Positions 6,758-12,006 of a stretch of DNA of 12,006 nt are shown piece after piece (position 1 is the stretch's first letter; each line of letters opens with the position of its first letter). The stretch covers positions 1-12,006 of the forward strand of contig JAUNUL010000056.1 in NCBI GenBank assembly GCA_030538175.1, in the 5' to 3' direction. The stretch comes from Propionibacteriaceae bacterium (GTDB taxonomy: Bacteria > Actinomycetota > Actinomycetes > Propionibacteriales > Propionibacteriaceae). A program made the position numbers and the translations under genes. The notes beneath the pieces are model-generated. The model was not told the origin of the DNA. It worked only from the letters and a program-made list of their open reading frames with translations, and ran no database searches.

Positions 6758-7408
6758 TTACGGCGCGGCGATCTGGGCGGCGAGGTGCCCGGCGCCGTAC
6801 CCGTTGTCGATGTTGACCACACCGACCCCGGGCGAGCACGCATTGAGCATCGCCAGCAGCGGGGCCAGCCCGCCGAAGGCGGCGCCATAACCGACCGAGG
6901 TCGGGCAGGCCACCACCGGACAGGACACCAGCCCCGCCACGACGCTCGGCAACGCTCCGTCCATGCCGGCCACCACGACAACGCAGGCGGCCGACCGCAA
7001 CAACTCCAACCGGCCCAGCACCCGGTGCAGACCGGCCACGCCGACGTCAACGACCAACTCGCACCGCCGCCCGAGCCGCTCTGCGGTCAGCAGTGCTTCG
7101 CGTGCCACCGGCAGATCGGAGGTTCCGGCCGCAACCACCACCACCAGACCGCCTGCGGGTTCCGGTGGATCGGCCGGCCATGCCACGAGGCGGGCCGCCT
7201 CGTCGTGCACGGCCCCCGGCAGCTCTGCAGCGATGGCCGCAGCCTGCTCACCGGAGCAGCGGGTGAAGAGGGCCTGTTGCCCCGCGGCGCTCTCGCGCCA
7301 GGTCGCGGCGATGGCCCTGACCTGCTCGACGGTCTTGCCCTCGCAGAACACGGCCTCCGGATATCCCCGGCGCGCGTTCCGATCCAGATCCAGATCGAAC
7401 TCACTCAC
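6758..7408 (-). CDS. larB: LarB, pyridinium-3,5-biscarboxylic acid mononucleotide synthase
   Basis: LarB carries out the first step of NPN cofactor synthesis: it carboxylates nicotinic acid adenine dinucleotide at pyridine C5 and cleaves off AMP. The 216-residue protein has the family motifs RRGYPEAVFCEGKTVEQ near the N-terminus, VVVAAGTSDLPVAREA, DVGVAGLHR, VAGMDGALPSVVAGL, PTSVGYGAAF and LNACSPG, then VVNIDNGYGAG; the C-terminal half resembles PurE. Cys191 aligns with the catalytic Cys221 of L. plantarum LarB that forms a transient bond to the substrate. Asp150 stands exactly where that protein has Glu180 (both 41 residues before the Cys). The start is GTG and overlaps the larE stop by 4 nt (GTGA), so larE and larB form one coupled unit. 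The N-terminal extension is shorter than in L. plantarum LarB. Confidence 0.94.
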   Translation of the reverse strand: MSEFDLDLDRNARRGYPEAVFCEGKTVEQVRAIAATWRESAAGQQALFTRCSGEQAAAIAAELPGAVHDEAARLVAWPADPPEPAGGLVVVVAAGTSDLPVAREALLTAERLGRRCELVVDVGVAGLHRVLGRLELLRSAACVVVVAGMDGALPSVVAGLVSCPVVACPTSVGYGAAFGGLAPLLAMLNACSPGVGVVNIDNGYGAGHLAAQIAAP

Positions 7409-8244
7409 GAGCGCCGGCCACCCTGCACCAGGGGCAGCGTGAACGCACCGGACTGGATGCCGACCAGATCGAGGGCGACGAAACGGAACCCGGCGGCGCG
7501 CACCAGCCGCACGATCTCCTCGCGCTGATCGACGACCAGGCCCAGCTCGGCGATCGGCACCTCAAGGCGGGCGACATCGCCGTGGTGGCGGACCCGACAG
7601 TCCGACAGGCCCACCGAACGCAGCGCCGCCTCCGCCTGCTCGACCTGAGCGAGCTTTTCGGGGGTCACCTCGGAATGGTGGGGGATGCGCGAGGCCAGGC
7701 AGGGAGCGGCGGGTTTGTCCGCGACGGCTAGTCCGAGGGCCCGGGCCAAGACCCGCACATCACCCTTTGTGAGCCCCGCCGCAGCCAAGGGCCGCAGGAC
7801 CCCGTGGTTGCCCGCGGCCCGGGACCCGGGGCGATCCGGGCGCAGTGCGTCGTCGGCGTTCTCCCCGTACGCCACCGCGCTCAGGCCGAACTCAGCCACC
7901 ACTGCCTCAGAGATCCGGGTGAAGAGTTCGTCCTTGCAGTGGAAGCACCGGTCGGGGCCGTTGGCGATATATCCCGTCCGCTCACCCTCATGGGTCTCAA
8001 TTTCCTCGACCCGGGCGCCGATGTCGGCAGCCACGCGATGAGCGAGCGCCCGCTCCGACGCCGCCAGCGATGGAGAGACCCCCAGCAACGCGACGACATC
8101 GTCCGCCCCGAGCGTACGCACGGCCACGGCCAGCAGCGTCGCGGAATCGACCCCACCCGAATAGGCCACGCCCAGGCGCCCCGTTGTGGGCAGCGCGGCG
8201 GCGACGCGATCGAACAATGCTTGGGCCTCGGAGTTCAACTGCAC
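7405..8244 (-). CDS. larE: LarE, ATP-dependent sulfur transferase of nickel-pincer cofactor synthesis
   Basis: LarE adenylates and thiolates both carboxylates of the LarB product. Some members sacrifice an active-site cysteine as sulfur donor; others carry a [4Fe-4S] cluster. From the GTG at 8244 the protein has 279 residues, usual for LarE. It shows the PP-loop YSGGVDS (28-34), RCFHCKDELF (Cys100, Cys103), GENADD (127-132), and CLASRIP (Cys182), where Cys182 appears to correspond to the sacrificial Cys176 of L. plantarum, then a C-terminal DLVGIQSGAF. The frame stays open upstream to a TTG at 8355, but the extra residues (rich in Arg, Pro, His) do not look like LarE and overlap the regulatory dyad; the GTG gives the normal 24-residue lead to the PP-loop. 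No good Shine-Dalgarno precedes it, so the start is not certain. It is coupled to larB and divergent from lacI. Confidence 0.92.
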   Translation of the reverse strand: MQLNSEAQALFDRVAAALPTTGRLGVAYSGGVDSATLLAVAVRTLGADDVVALLGVSPSLAASERALAHRVAADIGARVEEIETHEGERTGYIANGPDRCFHCKDELFTRISEAVVAEFGLSAVAYGENADDALRPDRPGSRAAGNHGVLRPLAAAGLTKGDVRVLARALGLAVADKPAAPCLASRIPHHSEVTPEKLAQVEQAEAALRSVGLSDCRVRHHGDVARLEVPIAELGLVVDQREEIVRLVRAAGFRFVALDLVGIQSGAFTLPLVQGGRRS

Positions 8245-8339
8245 ATCATCCAGTCTGCCCTGCGCCGCGCAACGCGCCGGATGCCGGTGGGGCCGCGCCA
8301 TCAGGGGCGGTTGGAGATCCGGTTGAACCTGAGGACATC

Positions 8340-8369
8340 TTGTTGTTGTTGCCAACAGTTGCCGACAAT
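8340..8369 (+). promoter_or_regulatory. Possible lacI promoter
   Basis: TTGTTG (8340-8345) and GACAAT (8364-8369) are separated by 18 bp and could be weak -35 and -10 boxes, placing the transcript start near 8376. The dyad at 8346-8368 fills the spacer and most of the -10, consistent with autorepression. Confidence 0.35.
8346..8368. promoter_or_regulatory. 23-bp dyad between larE and lacI, probable LacI-family operator
   Basis: Eleven-base arms (TTGTTGCCAAC and GTTGCCGACAA) around a central A match as inverted repeats at 9 of 11 positions. The dyad also contains two adjacent 10-bp direct repeats, GTTGCCAACA and GTTGCCGACA (8348-8367). The core 8350-8364 recurs in reverse orientation with 14/15 identity at 10913-10927 between larA and uxaC. 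It lies 12 bp before the lacI ATG and about 100 bp before the larE start, suitable for controlling both. Confidence 0.65.
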
Positions 8370-8379
8370 CGGGTCAGGA

Positions 8380-9420
8380 ATGGTGTTGGATGGCTTCGTG
8401 ACCGATGATGTTCGCGCAAGCGGGCCTATCCCCCGATCGGTGACGATCTATGACGTCGCCGAGGTGGCTGGCGTGAGCGCTTCCACCGTCAGCCGGGTCT
8501 TTTCCCGGCCCGGTCGGGTCAGCGCCCGCATGGCGCAGCACGTGCGCGAGGTAGCCGAACGCATCGGCTATCACGCCGACCCGCCGGAGCCCGTGCTCCG
8601 CCGCAACAGCCAGCTGATCGCGCTGACCGTGTCGGATATCACCAACCCTGCCTATTTCGGCATCATGCGCGGTGTCCAGGAAGCGTTGGCGGAGCGTGAC
8701 CGTGCGCTCGTGCTGATCGATACCCAGGAGTCGGCCGAGCGCGAACGAGCCCAGGTCGACCAGTTGATCCCGCTGGTCGCCGGGGTCATTCTGGCCAGCC
8801 CCCGCACGTCCGATCAGCAGCTGCGGATGCTCGCCAAGCAGGTTCCGCTCATGTTGATCAACCGGGCCGCGTCCGGTCTGGCGGGGGTCGCTCCGGACAA
8901 CGGCCGGGGCGTACGCCGTGCTATCGAACACCTCGCCGCCTTCGGACACACCCGGATCGCCTATCTCGCCGGACCCGAGGATTCGTGGACCGATGGGATC
9001 CGGTGGCGGGCCATGCGGGAGGCGGCTCTGGAACTGGAGCTCGTGGTGGTCCGCGTGGGGCCGCGGGTGCCGACCGTGGCCGGGGGCCGGTCGGCGACCG
9101 AGGACATCCTGAACAGCCGCGCGACGGCGGTTCTGGCCTACAACGATCTGATGGCCATCGGTCTTATCCACGCGCTGGCCGCTGCCGGGATCCGCGTGCC
9201 CGACCGATTGAGCGTTGTCGGTTTCGACAACTCCATGGCCGCTGGGTTGGTGACCCCGGCGCTCACCACCGTCGCCGCGCCCATGCTGCAACTCGGCAGC
9301 ATCGCGGCGAACAACATCATCGGGCTAGCCTCGGGCGCCAAATGGCAGCACAACGGTCCGATCAGTGTCCCGATGCGGCTGATCGTGCGGGATTCCACCG
9401 GGCCGCGCCCGCGACTCTGA
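8380..9420 (+). CDS. LacI/GalR-family transcriptional regulator
   Basis: A sugar-responsive repressor. From the ATG at 8380 it has 346 residues. The N-terminal helix-turn-helix is SVTIYDVAEVAGVSASTVSR (20-39), followed by VREVAERIGYH, then a periplasmic-binding-protein-like effector domain: LIALTVSDITNPAYFGIMRG, DNGRGVRRAIEHLAAFGHTR, AVLAYNDLMAIGLIHAL, and VVGFDNSMAAGLVTPALTTV, all typical of the family. Starts are ambiguous: ATG 8380 is close behind CAGGA, and GTG 8398 has GGATGG upstream. The hinge after the DNA-binding domain (ADPPEPVLRR) is unusually proline-rich. It is divergent from larE-larB and convergent with larA. Paired dyads upstream of larE/lacI and of larA/uxaC point to it as repressor of NPN synthesis, the LarA enzyme and the uronate isomerase. 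The effector is probably a hexuronate or aldonate, by inference from uxaC. Confidence 0.92.
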   Translation: MVLDGFVTDDVRASGPIPRSVTIYDVAEVAGVSASTVSRVFSRPGRVSARMAQHVREVAERIGYHADPPEPVLRRNSQLIALTVSDITNPAYFGIMRGVQEALAERDRALVLIDTQESAERERAQVDQLIPLVAGVILASPRTSDQQLRMLAKQVPLMLINRAASGLAGVAPDNGRGVRRAIEHLAAFGHTRIAYLAGPEDSWTDGIRWRAMREAALELELVVVRVGPRVPTVAGGRSATEDILNSRATAVLAYNDLMAIGLIHALAAAGIRVPDRLSVVGFDNSMAAGLVTPALTTVAAPMLQLGSIAANNIIGLASGAKWQHNGPISVPMRLIVRDSTGPRPRL

Positions 9421-9446
9421 GCGGCGCGAACGCACAAGTGCCGCGA

Positions 9447-9466
9447 TCGGCGGAGCGACCCGCCGA
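9447..9466. terminator. Bidirectional hairpin terminator between lacI and larA
   Basis: A perfect 7-bp stem (TCGGCGG / CCGCCGA) with a 6-nt loop AGCGAC sits in the 64-bp gap between the convergent ends of lacI and larA. It lacks a T-run in either direction, as is common for GC-rich actinobacterial terminators. Confidence 0.6.
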
Positions 9467-9484
9467 GCCGAGGCCCGTGCACGA

Positions 9485-10768
9485 TCAGCGCACGCGATAG
9501 AGAATCTCGCCGGCGTTCGGGATGACGACGGTGCCTTCCTCCGCGGCCAAGGCATCGAGGTCGATGGAGTCGGGGTCGAGATAGCCCAGATTGATCGATT
9601 CACAGACCTCCCGGGAGATCTGCGTTGCCAGAGTGACCCGCAACCGCAGCTTTTCCTCACCGGTCTCGGCGTCATAAGTGCCCTGCCCGCGCAGGTGCGT
9701 TGAGTGCGCCAACACCCCCCAGTGGATGTCCTTGAACCTGTCCCACTGCTTCACGAAATAGTCGCGGCAGTGATAGCCGATGTCATAGATCTCGTGGTGG
9801 GTCTCCGACACCTCGGTCACGTGTGGGGCATAGATGACCACCTCGCCGCCGTCGGCGACCGCTGGCTCCAGCTTGTAGAACCCCTTGGCCGCGGTCCAGA
9901 TGTCCTCATAGCGCGTCGGCATCACAGAGATCACCCGCTGGAAGGGCTCCTCGACATAGGTCACATGGGTCTCGGCGGCGATGGCGGCAGTCGAGGCCCA
10001 CGCATCCTCGGCCGTCCCGAAGGCGGCGGCCTCGATCTCCCCGCTGCCGGACTTGACGACCAGACACAGCGCCAGCCGTGTGGTCGGGATGAGCGCCGCG
10101 CCCTCGTTGATCATGGCCCGCACCGGAGTGATGCCGGTGGTGCCGATGATCGAATAGCTCGTGATGAGTGCCCCGACCCAGTGGGTCATGTCGATGAACT
10201 CCTGGGAGGCGACCCCGGGAATGAAGTATTTGTTGCCGCCCGAGATGCCGACGACCTCATGGGGGAAAACCGGGCCCACCACGATCGCATAGTCCGACTC
10301 GACCACGTGCCGGTTGATGACGATCTCCGCGTCTTGGTTGAGACGGCCCTCCGATAGCTCGGCGATGCGGGCCGCCGGGATGGTCCCCACGGCGACCAAC
10401 ATGTCGGGGTCGGCCCATTCGTGGTTCACGATCCGCATCCCCGGATAGGTCGCGGCGAGCTGTGCTTCGGGGTCCGAGCCGTCACCGTCGGCGCCAACCA
10501 TGCGGGCGATCTCGTCAGGCTCCATATAGGAATGCGTCCCCAACGCGATCACCGCGGTCAGCTCGCCCGCGCGGTCGACCAGATGGCGGTGCATGGTGCG
10601 CAACAGGAGGGGCAGCGGACAACTTCGGGTCCCGTCCGGGATCACCAGCACGACCTTGGAGCCGTCCAGGGGCACCTCGGCGAGCTTGCGGCCCACCATG
10701 TCGTCGAGTTCGGCTTCGGTGACCGTGCCGTGCGGACCACCGATCGTTTCACACGCGATCATGCTCAT
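9485..10768 (-). CDS. LarA-family nickel-pincer-dependent 2-hydroxyacid racemase/epimerase (DUF2088)
   Basis: A 427-residue homologue of lactate racemase LarA. The NPN-binding and catalytic residues can be placed by motif and spacing against L. plantarum LarA: PDGTR (Asp45, Arg48; there Asp72, Arg75), GTHSYM (His79; there His108), PHEVVGISGGNKYFIPG (His170 and Lys180; there His174 and Lys184, the Lys that holds the cofactor covalently), and MTH (His196; there the nickel ligand His200). The 10- and 16-residue spacings between these last three are identical. Lys295 matches Lys298, but Thr292 replaces Gln295. Known family activities include lactate, malate, hydroxyglutarate and phenyllactate racemases and D-gluconate 2-epimerase. 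Neighbouring uxaC and lacI favour a sugar-acid substrate, so I do not use the symbol larA for the product. AAGGAGG (10778-10772) lies 3 nt before ATG 10768 and 9 nt before ATG 10762; either may start translation. Confidence 0.9.
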   Translation of the reverse strand: MSMIACETIGGPHGTVTEAELDDMVGRKLAEVPLDGSKVVLVIPDGTRSCPLPLLLRTMHRHLVDRAGELTAVIALGTHSYMEPDEIARMVGADGDGSDPEAQLAATYPGMRIVNHEWADPDMLVAVGTIPAARIAELSEGRLNQDAEIVINRHVVESDYAIVVGPVFPHEVVGISGGNKYFIPGVASQEFIDMTHWVGALITSYSIIGTTGITPVRAMINEGAALIPTTRLALCLVVKSGSGEIEAAAFGTAEDAWASTAAIAAETHVTYVEEPFQRVISVMPTRYEDIWTAAKGFYKLEPAVADGGEVVIYAPHVTEVSETHHEIYDIGYHCRDYFVKQWDRFKDIHWGVLAHSTHLRGQGTYDAETGEEKLRLRVTLATQISREVCESINLGYLDPDSIDLDALAAEEGTVVIPNAGEILYRVR

Positions 10769-10770
10769 CG

Positions 10771-10778
10771 CCCTCCTT
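10771..10778 (-). promoter_or_regulatory. Strong Shine-Dalgarno of the LarA-family gene
   Basis: AAGGAGGG on the minus strand nearly equals the anti-Shine-Dalgarno complement. Its spacing to ATG 10768 is short (3 nt after AAGGAGG) and to ATG 10762 long (9 nt), so it does not settle the start. It is by far the strongest ribosome binding site in the window, suggesting high expression of this enzyme. Confidence 0.7.
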
Positions 10779-10904
10779 GCTCAAGGCCTTCGCGGACCGG
10801 CCCGGATGTGTTCCAGCCTAGACCCCGGCACCGACAGATTCAGGCGGCTGCAGAGCACTCCTTTCAGGTGCAGCGATTCTGGAGGGTTGGCGTACAAAAC
10901 CCCG

Positions 10905-10947
10905 GAAACCGGCGGCAACTGGTGGCACGGAAGTGAAATCGGCGGCA
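10905..10947. repeat. Direct repeat GAAAYCGGCGGCA, 30-bp period
   Basis: GAAACCGGCGGCA (10905-10917) and GAAATCGGCGGCA (10935-10947) differ at one base in 13 and lie exactly 30 bp apart, between larA and uxaC. The first overlaps the candidate LacI operator at 10913-10927; the second ends 10 bp before the uxaC ATG. They may be binding sites for a second regulator or extra half-sites. Confidence 0.35.
10913..10927. promoter_or_regulatory. Second probable LacI operator, between larA and uxaC
   Basis: CGGCAACTGGTGGCA matches the reverse complement of the dyad core at 8350-8364 at 14 of 15 positions. It lies 30 bp before the uxaC ATG and about 145 bp upstream of the larA start, in a region divergent between the two genes, where a repressor could act on both. 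Confidence 0.6.
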
Positions 10948-10957
10948 GGGTGGGCGC

Positions 10958-11956
10958 ATGAGCGTGCCATTGGAGCTGCACCCGGACCGTCTGTTCCCCG
11001 CCGAGCCGTCGACGAGGGCGATTGCCCGTGAGTTGTACGCCGCGGTGGCGGACCTGCCGATCATCTCGCCCCACAGCCATGTGCCCCCGGAGTGGATCGC
11101 CGAGGACATCCCGTTCACCGATCCCACGTCGCTGCTGCTGACCCCCGATCACTATGTCCTGCGCCTACTGCACGCGAACGGCCTCGATCTCGCCGCATTC
11201 GGTCGGGGCCGGGACACCCCCCTCCCCGAAGCGGAGGCGCGCGAGGCATTCCGGCTGTTCTGCAGCCACTGGTCGGTCTTCCGCGGCACCCCGATGCGGT
11301 TCTGGTTCGAGGCCCAGGCCGTCAACATTTTCGGCGTCGATGTGCGACCGTCCGCCGAGACCGCGGATCAGATCTTCGACACCATCCAGGCCTGGATCGA
11401 CTCCCCGGCTTCACGCCCGCGGGCGCTGATGGAGCAGTTCGACATCTCCGTGCTCGCCACCACCGATGCACCCCTGGATGACCTGCGCCATCACAGTGCG
11501 CTGCGGGAGGAGGGGTACGCGCGACGCCTGCTGCCCACCTTCCGTCCCGACCGGTTCCTGGAGCCCGGGCTCCCGGACTGGAATGACCTCGTCGACGATC
11601 TCGGTGAGCTGACCGGGCTCGATGTCGACACCTATGCCGGTTTCCTCGCCGCCCTGGAGAACCGCCGCGCCTATTTCAAAGAGCGTGGCGCGGTCTCCAC
11701 CGACCACTCCCATGCCGACCTGGGCACCGTCGTGCTCACCCCCGCCGAGGGGGCGCGGCTCTATGCCGATGCCCGCGATGACAAGCTCAGCCCCGATGAG
11801 TGCGCGGTGCTCCGCCGTGGCTTGGTGACCGAAATGGCCCGCATGTCGTGCGATGACGGCCTCACCATGACCCTGCATCCAGCGGTCTATCGCAACCATC
11901 ACGCTGAGACCTACCGTCGTTTCGGCGCCGACGTCGGCGCGGCCATTACGATTTAG
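10958..11956 (+). CDS. uxaC: Glucuronate (uronate) isomerase, C-terminally truncated; probable pseudogene
   Basis: Uronate isomerase converts D-glucuronate to D-fructuronate and D-galacturonate to D-tagaturonate, the first step of hexuronate breakdown. The 332 residues show family features: PIISPHSHVPPEW (HxH metal-binding start of the amidohydrolase-type barrel), VFRGTPMRFWFEAQAVNIFGVD, QFDISVLATTDAPLDDLRHH, LLPTFRPDRFLEPG, STDHSHADLG and LHPAVYRNHHAETYRRFGADVGA. Full-length enzymes have roughly 460-470 residues. Here homology runs to about residue 330 and then meets TAG at 11954-11956; none of the three forward frames after it resumes the family sequence within the remaining 50 bp. Roughly the last 130-140 residues, which complete the barrel, are missing, so activity is doubtful. 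It is divergent from larA and has a candidate LacI operator 30 bp upstream. Insertion of an element or a rearrangement just past 11940 is the likely cause. Confidence 0.85.
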   Translation: MSVPLELHPDRLFPAEPSTRAIARELYAAVADLPIISPHSHVPPEWIAEDIPFTDPTSLLLTPDHYVLRLLHANGLDLAAFGRGRDTPLPEAEAREAFRLFCSHWSVFRGTPMRFWFEAQAVNIFGVDVRPSAETADQIFDTIQAWIDSPASRPRALMEQFDISVLATTDAPLDDLRHHSALREEGYARRLLPTFRPDRFLEPGLPDWNDLVDDLGELTGLDVDTYAGFLAALENRRAYFKERGAVSTDHSHADLGTVVLTPAEGARLYADARDDKLSPDECAVLRRGLVTEMARMSCDDGLTMTLHPAVYRNHHAETYRRFGADVGAAITI

Positions 11957-11968
11957 GTAGAGGCCCAG

Positions 11969-11984
11969 CGGGCGCGGCAGCCCG
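11969..11984. other. Hairpin just after the truncated uxaC
   Basis: A perfect 5-bp stem CGGGC / GCCCG with a 6-nt loop starts 13 nt after the premature uxaC stop. It may be a terminator or part of the end of an inserted element; the window stops 22 bp later, so this cannot be resolved. Confidence 0.3.
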
Positions 11985-12006
11985 TGGGGTCGGCGGTTGG
12001 CACCCA

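Noticed and set aside
5257..7050. Minus-strand open frame of 597 codons opposite larC and extending into larB
   Set aside because: Low-complexity antisense translation; larC and larB explain both parts.
8245..8355. Longer LarE from a TTG at 8355
   Set aside because: The added 37 residues do not resemble LarE, and the start would lie inside the probable operator.
7804..8379. Upstream extension of the lacI frame to an earlier start
   Set aside because: The extra 192 codons run antisense to larE and through the regulatory gap; LacI proteins begin just before the helix-turn-helix.
11985..12006. Possible third LacI half-site (GTTGGCA near the window end)
   Set aside because: Only seven bases match and the sequence is cut by the window edge.

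Overview
The window is GC-rich DNA (about two-thirds G+C by eye), packed with genes that often overlap by 4 nt and use GTG starts alongside ATG. Protein styles (unsplit LarC, MarR/pirin/AhpD block, DHA2 transporter with M20D hydrolase, LacI plus uronate isomerase) suggest a high-GC actinobacterium; Propionibacteriaceae or a relative is only a guess. No rRNA, tRNA, CRISPR or complete mobile element was seen. No gap longer than 300 bp exists; the longest are 189 bp (larA-uxaC), 181 bp (larC-larB) and 135 bp (larE-lacI).

Layout. (1) 1-2997: a minus-strand pair, an M20D amidohydrolase followed 3 nt later by a 14-helix MFS transporter with an unusual CxxCxGxG tail. (2) 3028-4801: a MarR regulator (minus) divergent from a pirin and an AhpD-like (CMD) protein (plus) that overlap by 4 nt; two near-identical TGACATGTCA-type palindromes 30 bp apart sit in the divergent promoter. 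(3) 4841-7408: a VOC protein overlapping larC by 4 nt (plus), converging on larE-larB (minus, 4-nt overlap). (4) 8340-11956: lacI (plus, divergent from larEB), a LarA-family enzyme (minus, convergent with lacI) and uxaC (plus, divergent from larA), the last cut off after 332 codons.

How it fits together. larB, larE and larC supply the three steps that make the nickel-pincer nucleotide (NPN) cofactor, and the LarA-family protein keeps the Lys and His residues that hold that cofactor, so the window carries both the cofactor pathway and an enzyme to use it. A dyad between larE and lacI is repeated with 14/15 identity between larA and uxaC. This suggests that the LacI protein controls cofactor synthesis, the LarA enzyme and the uronate isomerase as one regulon. 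Because the regulon includes a uronate isomerase, I infer that this LarA homologue works on a sugar acid (for example a D-mannonate/D-gluconate C2 epimerisation) rather than lactate. This is the most interesting system here. uxaC lacks about its last third, so the hexuronate route may be damaged in this genome. No nickel transporter gene lies in the window.
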